The notes under the pieces were generated by a model. That model did not search any database, was not told the origin of the DNA, and saw only the letters and a program-made list of their open reading frames with translations. The position numbers and the translations under genes were made by a program. Below are positions 9,001-18,561 of a stretch of DNA of 64,000 nt, piece by piece. The number at the start of each line of letters is the position of its first letter. Positions within the stretch are counted from its first letter, which is position 1. Source of the stretch: an uncultured Oscillospiraceae bacterium (GTDB lineage: Bacteria > Bacillota > Clostridia > Oscillospirales > Ruminococcaceae); assembly GCA_949295465.1 (NCBI GenBank), contig CASFKY010000001.1:1-64000 (forward strand), given 5' to 3'.

Positions 9001-10797
9001 TCAGTCCTCGTCGTCCTCATGGTTTTCCTCCGGCGTGGGCTCGGGGCCGATGGAGATGACCAGGGTAACCTTGGTGCGCACCTTCACTTCGGTGCCGCCC
9101 ACCGGGTCCTGACTGATGATGGTGTCTACCGGGCTGTCGCTGTACTGCTGGATGATGGTGCCGGCGGTGAGGTTGTTGTTCTTGAGGGCGGTCTGCACGT
9201 CGCCCATGGTCAGGCCCACCACGTTGGGCACGATGCAGGTGGTCTCGATCTTGGCCTGGCTCACATACACCACCACGCTGTCGCCGCTGGCCACCTGCTC
9301 GCCGGCAGCCGGGCTGGTGCGGATCACGTTGCCCTCGGCCACCGTCTCATCCACCACCCGGCGCACCGTCACCGAGAGGCCCTTGTCTTTCAATGTACTC
9401 TCCGCGTCGGCCTGGGTCTGGCCCGTCACATCGGGCACCGGGACCCACAGAGTGCCCAGACTCACCTTCAGGGTGACGGTCTGGCCCTCCTTCACCTCCC
9501 GGGGCGGCTTGGGCGTCTGGCTGTAGACCTCCCCTGCCGCCACATTGTTGTTGTACTGCTCGTCATAGACAATGTTGAACACATCGTAGGCGCTGTTGCC
9601 CTCAATCTCGGATTTCTGCATCCCCACAAAGTTCACCAGGTCCACATCCTCCCGGGAACTGAACAGGGGGTTGGTGGAGTTGGTGAAGATGAGATAGCAC
9701 AGGATGGCCGCACCGCAGGCAAAGGCCACCGCCATGCCGAACAAGACCGGCAAAAGCACGCTGCGCTTTTTGGCGGGCTTTTTGCGGGGGGCCGTCCCGT
9801 TGGGGGTGGCGGCCCGGGTGCGGGAGACGGTGCGGGTTTTGGTAGACGGAGCTTTTTCTCGGTTAGACATCATTTTTTCGTTTTCCTTTTTCTTCTGGCG
9901 CATGACTTTTTCCAGCTGCTGGGGTCCCTCATCGGCCAGGTATCGATAGGCAAAGCGCACGCTGGGGTTCTGCTTGAAGATTTCGATGGCCTCCAGCATC
10001 TCGGCGGCGCTCTGGTAGCGGTTGCGGGGGTTTTTGGCCATGGCCTTTTCGGTGATCTGGCACAGGGCCTCCGGCACGTTTTCGGCCACCTCTGAGAGAG
10101 GCTTGGGCTTTTCGGCGATCTGGCGGATGGCCACGTTCACGGCGCTGTCCCCCTCAAAGGGCAGCCGGCCCGAGAGCATCTCGTAGAGCATGACGCCCAC
10201 CGAGTAGATGTCGGATTTTGCGTCGGTGAGCTCTCCCCTGGCCTGCTCGGGGCTGATGTAGTGCACCGAACCGATGGCCTTGTCGTTGCCCAGGGTGTAA
10301 TTTTCAGCCCGGGAAATGCGGGCGATGCCGAAATCCATCATTTTCAGGCTGCCGTCCGGCAGCAGCATGATATTCTGGGGCTTGATGTCCCGGTGCACCA
10401 CCCCTTTGCTGTGGGCGTGCTGGAGGGCGCTGAGAATCTGGGTGATGAAGTGGAGGGTCTCTTTCCAGGTGAGAGGCCCGCCCCGCTGGTTCAGATATTC
10501 CTTCAGGGTGATGCCGTCGATGTATTCCATCACCAGATACTGGAGCTTGTCGGTGACCGATACGTCAAACACCTTGACGATGTTGGGGTGGTCCAGGATG
10601 GAGATGGCCTTGGATTCGTTCTTGAACCGATGCACCAGCTCCTCATTCTGGGTGAATTCCTCTTTGAGGATCTTCACCGCCACGGTGTTCTGGGTTTTCA
10701 GGTCGGTGGCGCGGTACACGTTGGCCATGCCGCCGATGCCGATCAATTCGTTGAGCAGGTATCGGCCGTCCAGTTTTTTGCCGATCATGTTGTCCAT
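9001..10797 (-). CDS. prkC: PASTA-domain Ser/Thr protein kinase PrkC
   Basis: Membrane sensor kinase responding to peptidoglycan fragments and involved in cell-wall control and spore germination. Of 598 residues, about 10-275 are a Hanks-type kinase with GIGGMANVY, VAVKIL, HRDIKPQN and MDFGIAR. A single membrane helix (about 345-370) follows a basic linker, and three extracellular PASTA repeats end the protein before an acidic tail. ATG at 10797 has GGGAGG 7 bp upstream; an in-frame TTG two codons earlier is possible. Paired with its phosphatase prpC directly upstream. Confidence 0.95.
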   Translation of the reverse strand: MDNMIGKKLDGRYLLNELIGIGGMANVYRATDLKTQNTVAVKILKEEFTQNEELVHRFKNESKAISILDHPNIVKVFDVSVTDKLQYLVMEYIDGITLKEYLNQRGGPLTWKETLHFITQILSALQHAHSKGVVHRDIKPQNIMLLPDGSLKMMDFGIARISRAENYTLGNDKAIGSVHYISPEQARGELTDAKSDIYSVGVMLYEMLSGRLPFEGDSAVNVAIRQIAEKPKPLSEVAENVPEALCQITEKAMAKNPRNRYQSAAEMLEAIEIFKQNPSVRFAYRYLADEGPQQLEKVMRQKKKENEKMMSNREKAPSTKTRTVSRTRAATPNGTAPRKKPAKKRSVLLPVLFGMAVAFACGAAILCYLIFTNSTNPLFSSREDVDLVNFVGMQKSEIEGNSAYDVFNIVYDEQYNNNVAAGEVYSQTPKPPREVKEGQTVTLKVSLGTLWVPVPDVTGQTQADAESTLKDKGLSVTVRRVVDETVAEGNVIRTSPAAGEQVASGDSVVVYVSQAKIETTCIVPNVVGLTMGDVQTALKNNNLTAGTIIQQYSDSPVDTIISQDPVGGTEVKVRTKVTLVISIGPEPTPEENHEDDED

Positions 10798-10799
10798 CT

Positions 10800-11540
10800 T
10801 CAAACCTCCCCGGGTTCCGTGCCCATCAAAAGCACCGTGATATTGTCCTGTCCTCCCGCACGGAGGGCAAGCTGCACCAGCCTGTCCGGCACGTCAAAAA
10901 AGGAGGTATTGGTGATGACTTCTTCCATTTCTTCCTCGCTGACCAGATTGGAGAGCCCGTCGGAACAGAGCAGCAGCACATCCCCCTCGGCCAGGGGGCA
11001 GCAGGTGTAGTCCGCCTGCACCGTGCCGCTCACCCCCACCGCCCGGGTGATCAGGTTTTTGCGGGGATGTTTTTCCGCTTCTTCCGGGGTGATCTGGCCG
11101 CTCTCCAAAAGCTGCTGCACCATGGAGTGGTCCTTGGTGAGCCGGATCATCCTCCGGCCCCGGCGCAGGTAGGCCCGGGAATCCCCCACATGTACAATGT
11201 GGGCTACCCCCCGCTGCACCAGGGCGCAGACGGCGGTGGTGCCCATACCGCTGTATTCGGGGCCCTTCAGGCTCTGGTCGTGCACCGCCCGGTTCATCCC
11301 CGCCACAGTCTGGTTCAAAAAGTTCTGGGGATCTGGCACTTCGCCCCGGGCCATGGCGGCCTGCAGGGTGTTTTCAAACCAGGAGGCAGCCAGGGAGGCG
11401 GCCAGCTTGCCGCCGTTGGCGCCCCCCATTCCGTCGCACACCACGCCCCAGGCATCTCCCCCGGGCAGACGGGCTGCCCGGTAGTCGTCCTGATTTTCGG
11501 CGCGGGTACATCCGATGTCGGTTTTTCCTGCCAGTTTCAT
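10800..11540 (-). CDS. prpC: PP2C-family protein phosphatase PrpC (Stp)
   Basis: Mn/Mg-dependent Ser/Thr phosphatase opposing PrkC. The 246 residues include the PPM motifs TRAENQDDY, VCDGMGGANGG (metal-binding Asp), HVGDSRAYL and CSDGLSNLV, with AGGQDNITVLL near the end. The start has AAAGGAGAG 5 bp upstream. Its stop lies within the prkC ribosome-binding region, so expression is tightly linked. Confidence 0.96.
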   Translation of the reverse strand: MKLAGKTDIGCTRAENQDDYRAARLPGGDAWGVVCDGMGGANGGKLAASLAASWFENTLQAAMARGEVPDPQNFLNQTVAGMNRAVHDQSLKGPEYSGMGTTAVCALVQRGVAHIVHVGDSRAYLRRGRRMIRLTKDHSMVQQLLESGQITPEEAEKHPRKNLITRAVGVSGTVQADYTCCPLAEGDVLLLCSDGLSNLVSEEEMEEVITNTSFFDVPDRLVQLALRAGGQDNITVLLMGTEPGEV

Positions 11541-11550
11541 AGGCTCTCCT

Positions 11551-12609
11551 TTATGGTTTTTGCGGGGAAGTTCCGGCGGCCTGCCGGGCTGCTTCCTCCC
11601 GGCGCAGCTGGCCGCAGGCCGCGCTGATATCGCTGCCCAGCCGCCGGCGCACCGTGGCGTTCACCCCCAGCTCGGTGAGCAGGGTCTGGAACCGGCGCAC
11701 GTTCTGGGCATCGGTGGCGGTGTAGGGGCTGCCGTCCACTGGGTTGATGGGAATCAGGTTTACATGGGCCCCCATGCCCCGGATCAGCCGGGCCAGTTCC
11801 CGGGCGGTCTCGGGGCTGTCGTTGACCCCCCGCACCATGGAATATTCAAAGCTGATGCGCCGGCCGGTGGTCTTCTGGTACCGGCGGCAGGCCGCCAGCA
11901 GTTCTTCCACCGGGTAGGCGTCGTTCACCGGCATCATCTTGCTGCGCATGGGGTTGTTGGGTGCATGCAGGGAGATGGAAAGGGTGATCTGGAGTTTTTC
12001 CTGGGCCAGGCGGTCGATCATGGGCACCAGCCCGCAGGTGGAGAGGCTGATGTTCCGCATGCCGATGTTCACTCCCTCGGGGGAGGAGATGATGCGCAGG
12101 AAATCCAGCACCGCCTCGTAATTGTCCAGCGGCTCGCCGATACCCATCAATACAATATGAGACACCCTCTGGTTTAAATCTTTCTGGACGGTGTAAATTT
12201 CCGAGGCGATCTCCCCCGCCTCCAGGTTGCGCACCCTTCCGGCCTGGGTGGAGGCGCAGAACCGGCAGCCCATGCGGCAGCCCACCTGGGTGGAGACGCA
12301 GACGCTGAGGCCGTAGCTGTACTGCATGGCCACCGTCTCGATGCAGTTGCCGTCGGCCAGTTCCAGCAGGTACTTGACAGTGCCGTCCTTGGATTGCTGG
12401 CGCCGGCGCACCGTGGGGGCTGCAATGGTCCAGTCCTCCTCCAGCCGGGCCAGGAAGGCCTTGGGCTGGTCGGTCATCTGGGAAAATTCGGTGACCTGCT
12501 TTTGGTGCAGCCAATGAAAAATCTGCTTTGCCCGAAAAGCGGGCTGGCCCATCCGGCTCACCAGATCGGCCAGCGCATCCAGGCGCAGCGAGGAAATACA
12601 CTGCTTCAT
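11551..12609 (-). CDS. rlmN: Dual-specificity RNA methyltransferase RlmN
   Basis: Radical SAM enzyme adding a C2 methyl to adenosine 2503 of 23S rRNA and A37 of some tRNAs. The 352 residues hold the [4Fe-4S] motif CRMGCRFC and the GIGEPLDN segment. The ATG at 12609 overlaps the rsmB stop (ATGA), which identifies the start; longer upstream reading is an artefact of overlap with rsmB. Catalytic Cys residues typical of the family are expected near VSTQVGC and near the C-terminus. Confidence 0.95.
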   Translation of the reverse strand: MKQCISSLRLDALADLVSRMGQPAFRAKQIFHWLHQKQVTEFSQMTDQPKAFLARLEEDWTIAAPTVRRRQQSKDGTVKYLLELADGNCIETVAMQYSYGLSVCVSTQVGCRMGCRFCASTQAGRVRNLEAGEIASEIYTVQKDLNQRVSHIVLMGIGEPLDNYEAVLDFLRIISSPEGVNIGMRNISLSTCGLVPMIDRLAQEKLQITLSISLHAPNNPMRSKMMPVNDAYPVEELLAACRRYQKTTGRRISFEYSMVRGVNDSPETARELARLIRGMGAHVNLIPINPVDGSPYTATDAQNVRRFQTLLTELGVNATVRRRLGSDISAACGQLRREEAARQAAGTSPQKP

Positions 12610-13916
12610 GTACACTTTCTCCTTTGGAGGATGGCCACAAAAAAGCCGTCCACCCCTTCCCCGTCCGGGAAGATGGTGGTGCCCCAAGGGCCGCTGCTGC
12701 CGGTGGGCAGCGCAAAAGGGGGCAGGAAGAGGGAGAACTCTTCGCTGTTCTCCAGAAAATCCCGCACGACCTCCTCGTTTTCGGCTGGGTTGAGGGTACA
12801 GGTGGAATAGACCAGCCTGCCCCCCGGCTTCACATAACGGGCGGCGTTTTTGAGGATGGATTTCTGGATGGAACAGAGAGACTCGTTCTCTTCCAGATCC
12901 TTATAGCGGATGTCCGGCTTTTTGGCCAGCACCCCCAGCCCCGAACAGGGCACATCACAGAGCACCCGGTCGCAGCCGCAGAACTCCTCCACAAACTCGG
13001 AGGCGTCCCCGTGATATACCACAGTATTGGTGATTCCGCAACGCTCTAAGCCGGAGCGGATAAGCCGCAGCCGGCTGGCCTGCAAGTCACAGCTGAACAG
13101 CCGCCCGGTGTTGTGCATCATCTGGGCCATGGTGATGCTCTTGCCACCCGGCGCGGCGCAGAGATCCACCGCCCGCTGACCCTCTTTGGGGGCAAGGCAG
13201 GCCACCGCATACTGGGAGGCCTGCCCCTGCACATGGAACTCCCCCCGCCGGAAGGCTTCCAGCTGGGTGACGCTGCCCCTGACCTGGGCAAACAGGCTGC
13301 CCGGCACCAGGCCCGGTCTGGCCTCGGCCCCTTCCTCCTCCAGCGCCCGGGCCAGGGCCTCGGGGGTGGTCTTGAGGGTGTTGACCCGCAGGCTGAGCCC
13401 GGGGTGGGCAAAAGAGGCCCGCAGGATCTCCTCGCATCGGTCCGGGTAGGCCCGGTGCAGCAGCTCCACAATGGGCCGCCCCACCGAGTACTCCACCGAA
13501 AGCCGCTGGATTTCGTCCTCATAGGCCGGCTGAGGTGCGCTCTGGCAGGCCCGGCGCAGCACCGCATTCACCATGCCGCCGGCGCTGGTCTTGCCCAGAT
13601 GCCGCACCAGCTTTACCGCCTCATTCACCGCGGCGGGGGCGGGCACCTCCATGTACAAAATCTGGTACAGCCCGCTGCGCAGCACCGCCCGCACCGGCGG
13701 GTCCAGCCGGTCCATGGGCTTTTTTAAAAAGGGGGCGAGGCGGGCGTCCAGGGTGAGCATCCTCTCCAGGGTGCCATAAAACAGGCTGCTGCAAAAGGCC
13801 GCCTGCTGGGGGGTGAGGTCCTGTTTTTTCAGGGCCGCATCCAGCACCAGGTTGGAGTAGCCTCCCTCTTCCTGCCGCATCAGCGCCCTGGCTGCGGTAT
13901 ACCGTGCCCGGTCCAT
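12606..13916 (-). CDS. rsmB: 16S rRNA (cytosine967-C5)-methyltransferase
   Basis: 436 residues: an N-terminal NusB-like RNA-binding domain (about 1-140) and a C-terminal SAM methyltransferase with DLCAAPGGKS for SAM binding, DVPCSGLG carrying one catalytic Cys and STCTLNPAENE carrying the other. Modifies C967 of 16S rRNA. Lies between fmt and rlmN in the conserved order and overlaps rlmN by 4 bp. Confidence 0.95.
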   Translation of the reverse strand: MDRARYTAARALMRQEEGGYSNLVLDAALKKQDLTPQQAAFCSSLFYGTLERMLTLDARLAPFLKKPMDRLDPPVRAVLRSGLYQILYMEVPAPAAVNEAVKLVRHLGKTSAGGMVNAVLRRACQSAPQPAYEDEIQRLSVEYSVGRPIVELLHRAYPDRCEEILRASFAHPGLSLRVNTLKTTPEALARALEEEGAEARPGLVPGSLFAQVRGSVTQLEAFRRGEFHVQGQASQYAVACLAPKEGQRAVDLCAAPGGKSITMAQMMHNTGRLFSCDLQASRLRLIRSGLERCGITNTVVYHGDASEFVEEFCGCDRVLCDVPCSGLGVLAKKPDIRYKDLEENESLCSIQKSILKNAARYVKPGGRLVYSTCTLNPAENEEVVRDFLENSEEFSLFLPPFALPTGSSGPWGTTIFPDGEGVDGFFVAILQRRKCT

Positions 13917-13955
13917 CCCTCTTCGCCTCTCTTTCCCTTGTTGTTCTTATGGGGG

Positions 13956-14873
13956 TTACAGCAGGCTGTCCCCCGCCTTGAGCCGGCGGCCCAGCAGCCA
14001 GGCGGCGCCGGTCATGGGCTTTTTGCCCTCGGGCACCACCTCGTCCAGCTCCAGCGCCCCCTGGCCGCAGGCCACGATGAGGGGGTCGGCGCTGAGAATC
14101 TGCCCCGGCGCGCCCTCGCCCTCGGCCAGGCGGCTCTTTACCACCTTCACCCGCTTGCCGCCGCACTCAAACCAGGCCATAGGCCAGGGGTTCATCCCCC
14201 GCACCCAGTTGTGAAGCCGGTCGGCAGGCAGGGCAAAATCCAGCCGGGCCATCTCCTTGGTGAGGGGCGGGGCCTGGGTGGCCCGGGCGTCGTCCTGGGG
14301 CCGGGGCCGAACCTCGCCGGCCTCGATCTGCCCGATGCAGCGCAGGAGAGTCTCGGCCCCGGTGCGGGTGATCCGCTCAAAGAGCTGGCCGCTGGTCTCC
14401 TCCGGGTCGATGGCCACCGGGCAGACCGTGAGAATATCCCCGGTGTCCAGCCCTTCGTCCAGCTGCATGATGGTGACGCCGGTCTCCTTATCCCCGTTCA
14501 GCACCGCCCACTGCACCGGCGCGGCGCCCCGGTATTTGGGCAGTAGGCTCACATGCAGGTTGATGCAGCCGTATTTGGGGATGGAGAGGATCTCCGGCGG
14601 CAGAATCCGCCCGTAGGCCACCACCACGATCAGGTCGGGGGCCAGCTGGCGGATGACCTGTTCGCTCTCCCCGTCCCTCAGGGTGCGGGGCTGCCACACC
14701 GGCAGGCCGTGGACCAGAGCCACCTTCTTCACCGGCGGCGCCGTCAGGACCTGATGGCGGTTTACCGGCTTATCCTGCCGGGTGAACACCCCGCACAGGG
14801 TGTGGGGGCTGGCGCACAGGGCCTCCAGGCAGTGGGCCGCGATGTCCGGCGTGCCCATAAACAGGATCTTCAT
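13956..14873 (-). CDS. fmt: Methionyl-tRNA formyltransferase
   Basis: Formylates initiator Met-tRNA using 10-formyltetrahydrofolate. The 305 residues begin MKILFMGTPDIAAHCLEAL and include the catalytic stretch INLHVSLLPKYRGAAP with its His, followed by an OB-fold C-terminal domain. The ATG overlaps the def stop (ATGA), the usual def-fmt coupling. Confidence 0.96.
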   Translation of the reverse strand: MKILFMGTPDIAAHCLEALCASPHTLCGVFTRQDKPVNRHQVLTAPPVKKVALVHGLPVWQPRTLRDGESEQVIRQLAPDLIVVVAYGRILPPEILSIPKYGCINLHVSLLPKYRGAAPVQWAVLNGDKETGVTIMQLDEGLDTGDILTVCPVAIDPEETSGQLFERITRTGAETLLRCIGQIEAGEVRPRPQDDARATQAPPLTKEMARLDFALPADRLHNWVRGMNPWPMAWFECGGKRVKVVKSRLAEGEGAPGQILSADPLIVACGQGALELDEVVPEGKKPMTGAAWLLGRRLKAGDSLL

Positions 14874-15394
14874 TCGTCCACGTCCTCCTGGCCCTCTTCC
14901 ACATCCTCATAGAAGTACTCGGCCAGATCCATGATGGTGATGCCGTCCAGGTGGTTGTTCTCGTGCTGGATGCACCGGGCCAGCATCTCCTCGGCCTCCA
15001 TCTCGAAGGGGGTGCCGTGGCGGTCAAAGGCCCGCACCTTCACCCGGCGGGGCCGGGCAATGGCCGCGTTGTGCCCCGGGAAGGAGAGGCAGCCCTCGTA
15101 CAGCTTGACGGTATCCTGGGATTTTTCCAGGATCTCCGGGTTGATGAACTCAATAAAGCTGGGCTTGTAGTCGGGGGGCAGCTCCCCCTCCGGCTCCTTG
15201 CGCAGGTCCAGGCAGATGAACACCCGACGCAGGATCCCCACCTGGGGGCCTGCCAGGCCCAGGCCCTCGGCCTTGATGAGGGTCTCCTGCATGTCGTCCA
15301 GCAGGGTGGCCAGGCGGTCGTCAAAATTGGTGACAGGGCGGCAGACTTTTTTCAGGATCGGGTCCCCGTCCTGTACGATGGTTCTCAGAGCCAT
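14870..15394 (-). CDS. def: Peptide deformylase
   Basis: Metal enzyme removing the formyl group from new proteins. The 174 residues carry all three motifs: GLGLAGPQVGI (family GxGxAAxQ, here with Gly for the second Ala), EGCLSFPG with the metal Cys, and QHENNHLDG, the HExxH metal site. An acidic tail rich in Glu and Asp extends the C-terminus. Start has AGGAGG-like ribosome binding site. Confidence 0.95.
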   Translation of the reverse strand: MALRTIVQDGDPILKKVCRPVTNFDDRLATLLDDMQETLIKAEGLGLAGPQVGILRRVFICLDLRKEPEGELPPDYKPSFIEFINPEILEKSQDTVKLYEGCLSFPGHNAAIARPRRVKVRAFDRHGTPFEMEAEEMLARCIQHENNHLDGITIMDLAEYFYEDVEEGQEDVDE

Positions 15395-15440
15395 ATCGGT
15401 ATCCTCCTAAAAATATTGCGTGTATGGCAGAAGGGACTTT

Positions 15441-17696
15441 TTAAAGGTCCCCGTCCGAATTCATATCCAGGGTCACGGCTGCCCGGGCGGGCAGCCCTTC
15501 CTCGCTGTAGCGGGTCATTACCCGGCGCATCAGGTCCCGGAAGGTCTTATCCCCCCGGCATTTGATGGTGAGCTTGTAGCGGTACAGGCCATTCACCATG
15601 GCCACGTTCATGGGGGCAGGGCCCAGCACCCGCAAAGGGATCTTATCCTCCCGGCCTGCCTCCTCGGCCAGCAGCCCTCCAAATCGGGAGGCTGCCGCCA
15701 GAACCTGGGCCTCCTGGGCCCCCGAAAAGCCCGCCAGACAGAGGGTGCAGAAGGGCGGGTAGAGACCCAGACGGCGAAAGCCGATCTCCTGCTCAAAAAA
15801 GGCGTCGTAGTCCTGCCGGGCAGCCAGGGCCAACACCGGGTGGTTGGGGTCGCTGGTCTGGATGAGGGCATGGCCGGGGCTGTCGGCCCGGCCGCCCCGG
15901 CCCACCACCTGGGTGATGAGGCTGAAGGCGTTCTCATAAGCCCGGAAGCTCTGGCTGTTCAGCATGGCGTCCACTCCCAGCACCCCCACCAGGGTCACGT
16001 CCTCAAAATCCAGCCCTTTGGCCACCATCTGGGTGCCCAGCATCAGGTCGTACTCGTGGCGGGCAAAGCGGGCCAGCATCTCCTCATGGGCGTTCTTGTG
16101 GGTGGTGGTGTCCTGGTCCATCCGCAAAATCCGGGCTTTGGGGAAGAGCCCCGCCAGCTCCTCCTCAATGCGCTGGGTTCCGTAGCCGGTGTAGCGCAGG
16201 GCCCCGCCGCACTCAGGGCAGGTCTGGGGCGGGGGCTGCAAAATATGGCCGCAATAATGGCACATGAGCCGTCCCTGGGCCTTGTGGTAGACCATGGGCA
16301 CCGAGCAGGAGGGGCACTTGAGGCTCTTGCCGCAGTCGGCGCACTGGGCCACCGTGCGGTAGCCCCGCCGGTTGAGCAGCAGGATGGCCTGCTTGCCGGC
16401 GGCCAGGGTCTGCCGGAGCTGATGGGCCAGGGCCAGGCTGATCTCGCCCCCGTTGCCGGCGGCCAGCTCGGCCCGCATGTCCACCAGCTCCACACTGGGC
16501 AGGGGCCGGCCCGAATACCGCTGGGTAAGCCGCACCAGCCGGCACCTCCCCTGCTTGGCCGCCCAGAACCGCTCCAGACTGGGGGTGGCCGAGGCGAAGA
16601 GCAGCAGCGCCCCACTGTCGGCGGCCCGCCGGGCCGCCACCTGATGGGCCGAGTACCGGGGGGCCGACTCGGAGTGATAGGTGTGCTCCTGCTCCTCATC
16701 CATCACGATAAGGCCCAGATTTTTCAGGGGGGAAAACACGGCGCTGCGGGTGCCCACCACAATGTCCGCCCCGCCCTTCTGGATCATCTGCCACTGGAGC
16801 AGCCGCTCGGTGTTGTTGAGGGCGGAATGCTGCACTGCCACCCGGTCCCCGAAGGCCATTTTCAGCCTTCGGATCATCTGGGGGGTGAGGCTGATCTCGG
16901 GCACCAGCACCAGGGCGGTGCGGCCCTGGCGGAGGGTCTCCTCAATGAGCTTCAAGAACACCAGGGTCTTGCCGCTGCCGGTGACCCCGTAGAGCAGGGC
17001 CGAGTGGGCCTTATGGTCCGCAAGGCAGGGGGCCAGCTCCTCAAAGGCGGCCTGCTGGCCCTCGGTGAGCTGGATATGCTCCCCGGTGAAGGGAATATTG
17101 CTGTAAAGGTCCGGGACTTTATCCACCTGAAGGCGGCCCACCACCCCTTTTTTGCACAGCCCCTCCAGGACGGCCCGGCTCACCCCGTTCTGCTCCAGCT
17201 GGCGCAGCCGCAAAGGGCCGGGAGCCAGCAGTTCCACCGCTTTTTTCTGCTTTTCGGTGGGGCGGGGTTTTGCGGGCAGTTCCCCCGTCAGACGGTATTC
17301 CGCCTCGGTGTAGCGGGACAGCCCCTTCTGGAGCACCGGGCGGCCCTCGGCGCGCCCCGGCCGGTACTGGGCCCCATAGGGGATGATGGCCCGCACCGCC
17401 TCGTAATAGGTGCAGAAGGTGCGCTCCTTGAGGAAGTAGACCAGTTCCAGCAGGTCCGGCGTGAGGCAGGCCTCCTCGGGAGCCGCGTCAAACAGCTCCT
17501 TGAGGCGGGGCGTCTCCTCCCCTTCGCCCACCTCCAGCACCACCCCCATGCGGGGGCGGGAGCCCTTGCCGAAGGGAACCAGCACCATGCTGCCTACGAG
17601 CACCCGGCCTTCCAAAGCCGGGGGAATTTTATAGGAATAGATTTTGTCGAAATGAAAGGCCGCTTCGCTGACGGCGACCCCCGCGATCCGGGTCAA
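15441..17696 (-). CDS. priA: Primosomal protein N' (replication restart helicase PriA)
   Basis: Superfamily 2 helicase restarting stalled forks. The 751 residues have an N-terminal DNA-binding domain, Walker A GVTGSGKT, Walker B-type DEEQEH, and the zinc cluster with paired cysteines (CADCGKSLKCPSC, CHYCG, CPECGG), then helicase C motifs (VVGRGGRAD). The start appears to be TTG at 17696, giving the typical MTRIAGVAV N-terminus; no ATG lies nearby. In Bacillus rpoZ and coaBC separate gmk and priA, but here only 30 bp do. Confidence 0.94.
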   Translation of the reverse strand: MTRIAGVAVSEAAFHFDKIYSYKIPPALEGRVLVGSMVLVPFGKGSRPRMGVVLEVGEGEETPRLKELFDAAPEEACLTPDLLELVYFLKERTFCTYYEAVRAIIPYGAQYRPGRAEGRPVLQKGLSRYTEAEYRLTGELPAKPRPTEKQKKAVELLAPGPLRLRQLEQNGVSRAVLEGLCKKGVVGRLQVDKVPDLYSNIPFTGEHIQLTEGQQAAFEELAPCLADHKAHSALLYGVTGSGKTLVFLKLIEETLRQGRTALVLVPEISLTPQMIRRLKMAFGDRVAVQHSALNNTERLLQWQMIQKGGADIVVGTRSAVFSPLKNLGLIVMDEEQEHTYHSESAPRYSAHQVAARRAADSGALLLFASATPSLERFWAAKQGRCRLVRLTQRYSGRPLPSVELVDMRAELAAGNGGEISLALAHQLRQTLAAGKQAILLLNRRGYRTVAQCADCGKSLKCPSCSVPMVYHKAQGRLMCHYCGHILQPPPQTCPECGGALRYTGYGTQRIEEELAGLFPKARILRMDQDTTTHKNAHEEMLARFARHEYDLMLGTQMVAKGLDFEDVTLVGVLGVDAMLNSQSFRAYENAFSLITQVVGRGGRADSPGHALIQTSDPNHPVLALAARQDYDAFFEQEIGFRRLGLYPPFCTLCLAGFSGAQEAQVLAAASRFGGLLAEEAGREDKIPLRVLGPAPMNVAMVNGLYRYKLTIKCRGDKTFRDLMRRVMTRYSEEGLPARAAVTLDMNSDGDL

Positions 17697-17726
17697 GCTG
17701 CTGCCCTGCCTCCCTTCGGCGTCTTG

Positions 17727-18293
17727 TCAGCCCTGCTGGCGCTGATGAATGATCTCGTAGAGCCGGTTGGCGCAGGCCTCCACCTCATCGTTCACCAGGG
17801 TGGTGGTGTAGAGGGGGGCAAACTCCATCTCCTCTTTTGCCCGGGCCAGCCGGCGCTGGATGGAGGCCTCGTCCTCGGTGCCCCGGCCCCGCAGGCGGGC
17901 CTCCAGCTCTTCCATGCTGGGGGGCATGAGGAAGACGGTGGTGGCCTCCGGGTAGAGCTTGCGGATGTTGGCCGCCCCCTCCACCTCGATCACCAGCACC
18001 ACGGTGCGGCCCTGGCTGATCCGCTTATCCACCTCGGACTTGGGGGTGCCGTAGAGATTGCCATTGTACTCGGCGTGCTCCAGGATCTCCCCCGCCTGGA
18101 TCTTCCTCTGGAATTCTTCCCGGCTCAGATAGTAATAATCCACGCCCTCGGCTTCGCCGGCCCGCATGGGGCGGCTGGTGGCCGAGACCGAAAACTCAAT
18201 CTCCGGGTGCAGTTCCCGCAGCCGGTGTACCACTGTGTCCTTGCCGCAGCCCGAGGGGCCCGACACCACCACCAGATACCGATCTTTATTCAT
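17727..18293 (-). CDS. gmk: Guanylate kinase
   Basis: Phosphorylates GMP to GDP. The 188 residues start with a P-loop GPSGCGKDT, slightly unusual in having Asp where Ser or Gly is common, then [16 protein letters not shown] for GMP binding. Overlaps the end of remA by 8 bp. No rpoZ (omega subunit) follows it. Confidence 0.95.
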   Translation of the reverse strand: MNKDRYLVVVSGPSGCGKDTVVHRLRELHPEIEFSVSATSRPMRAGEAEGVDYYYLSREEFQRKIQAGEILEHAEYNGNLYGTPKSEVDKRISQGRTVVLVIEVEGAANIRKLYPEATTVFLMPPSMEELEARLRGRGTEDEASIQRRLARAKEEMEFAPLYTTTLVNDEVEACANRLYEIIHQRQQG

Positions 18294-18549
18294 CCTCTTC
18301 CTCCTTTGAGGGCTGGGCGCCTTCCAGCCGGCCGGCCACGCTCTCGGGCTGGAGCGCCGAGAGGATCACATGGTCCGAATCCATGATGAGCACCGCCTTG
18401 GTCTTGCGGCCGTAGGTGGCGTCGATGAGCACGCCCTTGTCCTTGGCTTCCTGCACGATCCGCTTGATGGGGGCCGAGTCCGGCGCCACCATGGCGATGA
18501 GCCGCCCCGCGTTGACCATGTTGCCAAAGCCGATGTTGATGAGCCGCAT
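18286..18549 (-). CDS. remA: RemA/DUF370 family DNA-binding regulator
   Basis: Small 87-residue protein starting [21 protein letters not shown], nearly identical in pattern to Bacillus RemA (YlzA), which forms ring-shaped DNA-binding assemblies activating biofilm-matrix and osmoprotection genes. Arg and Ser/Pro positions in [10 protein letters not shown] are conserved. The tail is acidic. Located between yicC and gmk as in Bacillus. Confidence 0.93.
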   Translation of the reverse strand: MRLINIGFGNMVNAGRLIAMVAPDSAPIKRIVQEAKDKGVLIDATYGRKTKAVLIMDSDHVILSALQPESVAGRLEGAQPSKEEEDE

Positions 18550-18561
18550 GCCGGGCCCTCC

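Noticed and set aside
8245..10095. 616-codon open frame on the plus strand
   Set aside because: Antisense to rsgA and prkC; His/Gly-rich without recognisable domains.
15420..18386. 988-codon open frame on the plus strand
   Set aside because: It is antisense to priA, gmk and neighbours, which have clear motifs. Long antisense frames are common in GC-rich coding DNA; this one is Gly/Ala/His/Gln-rich with no domain.
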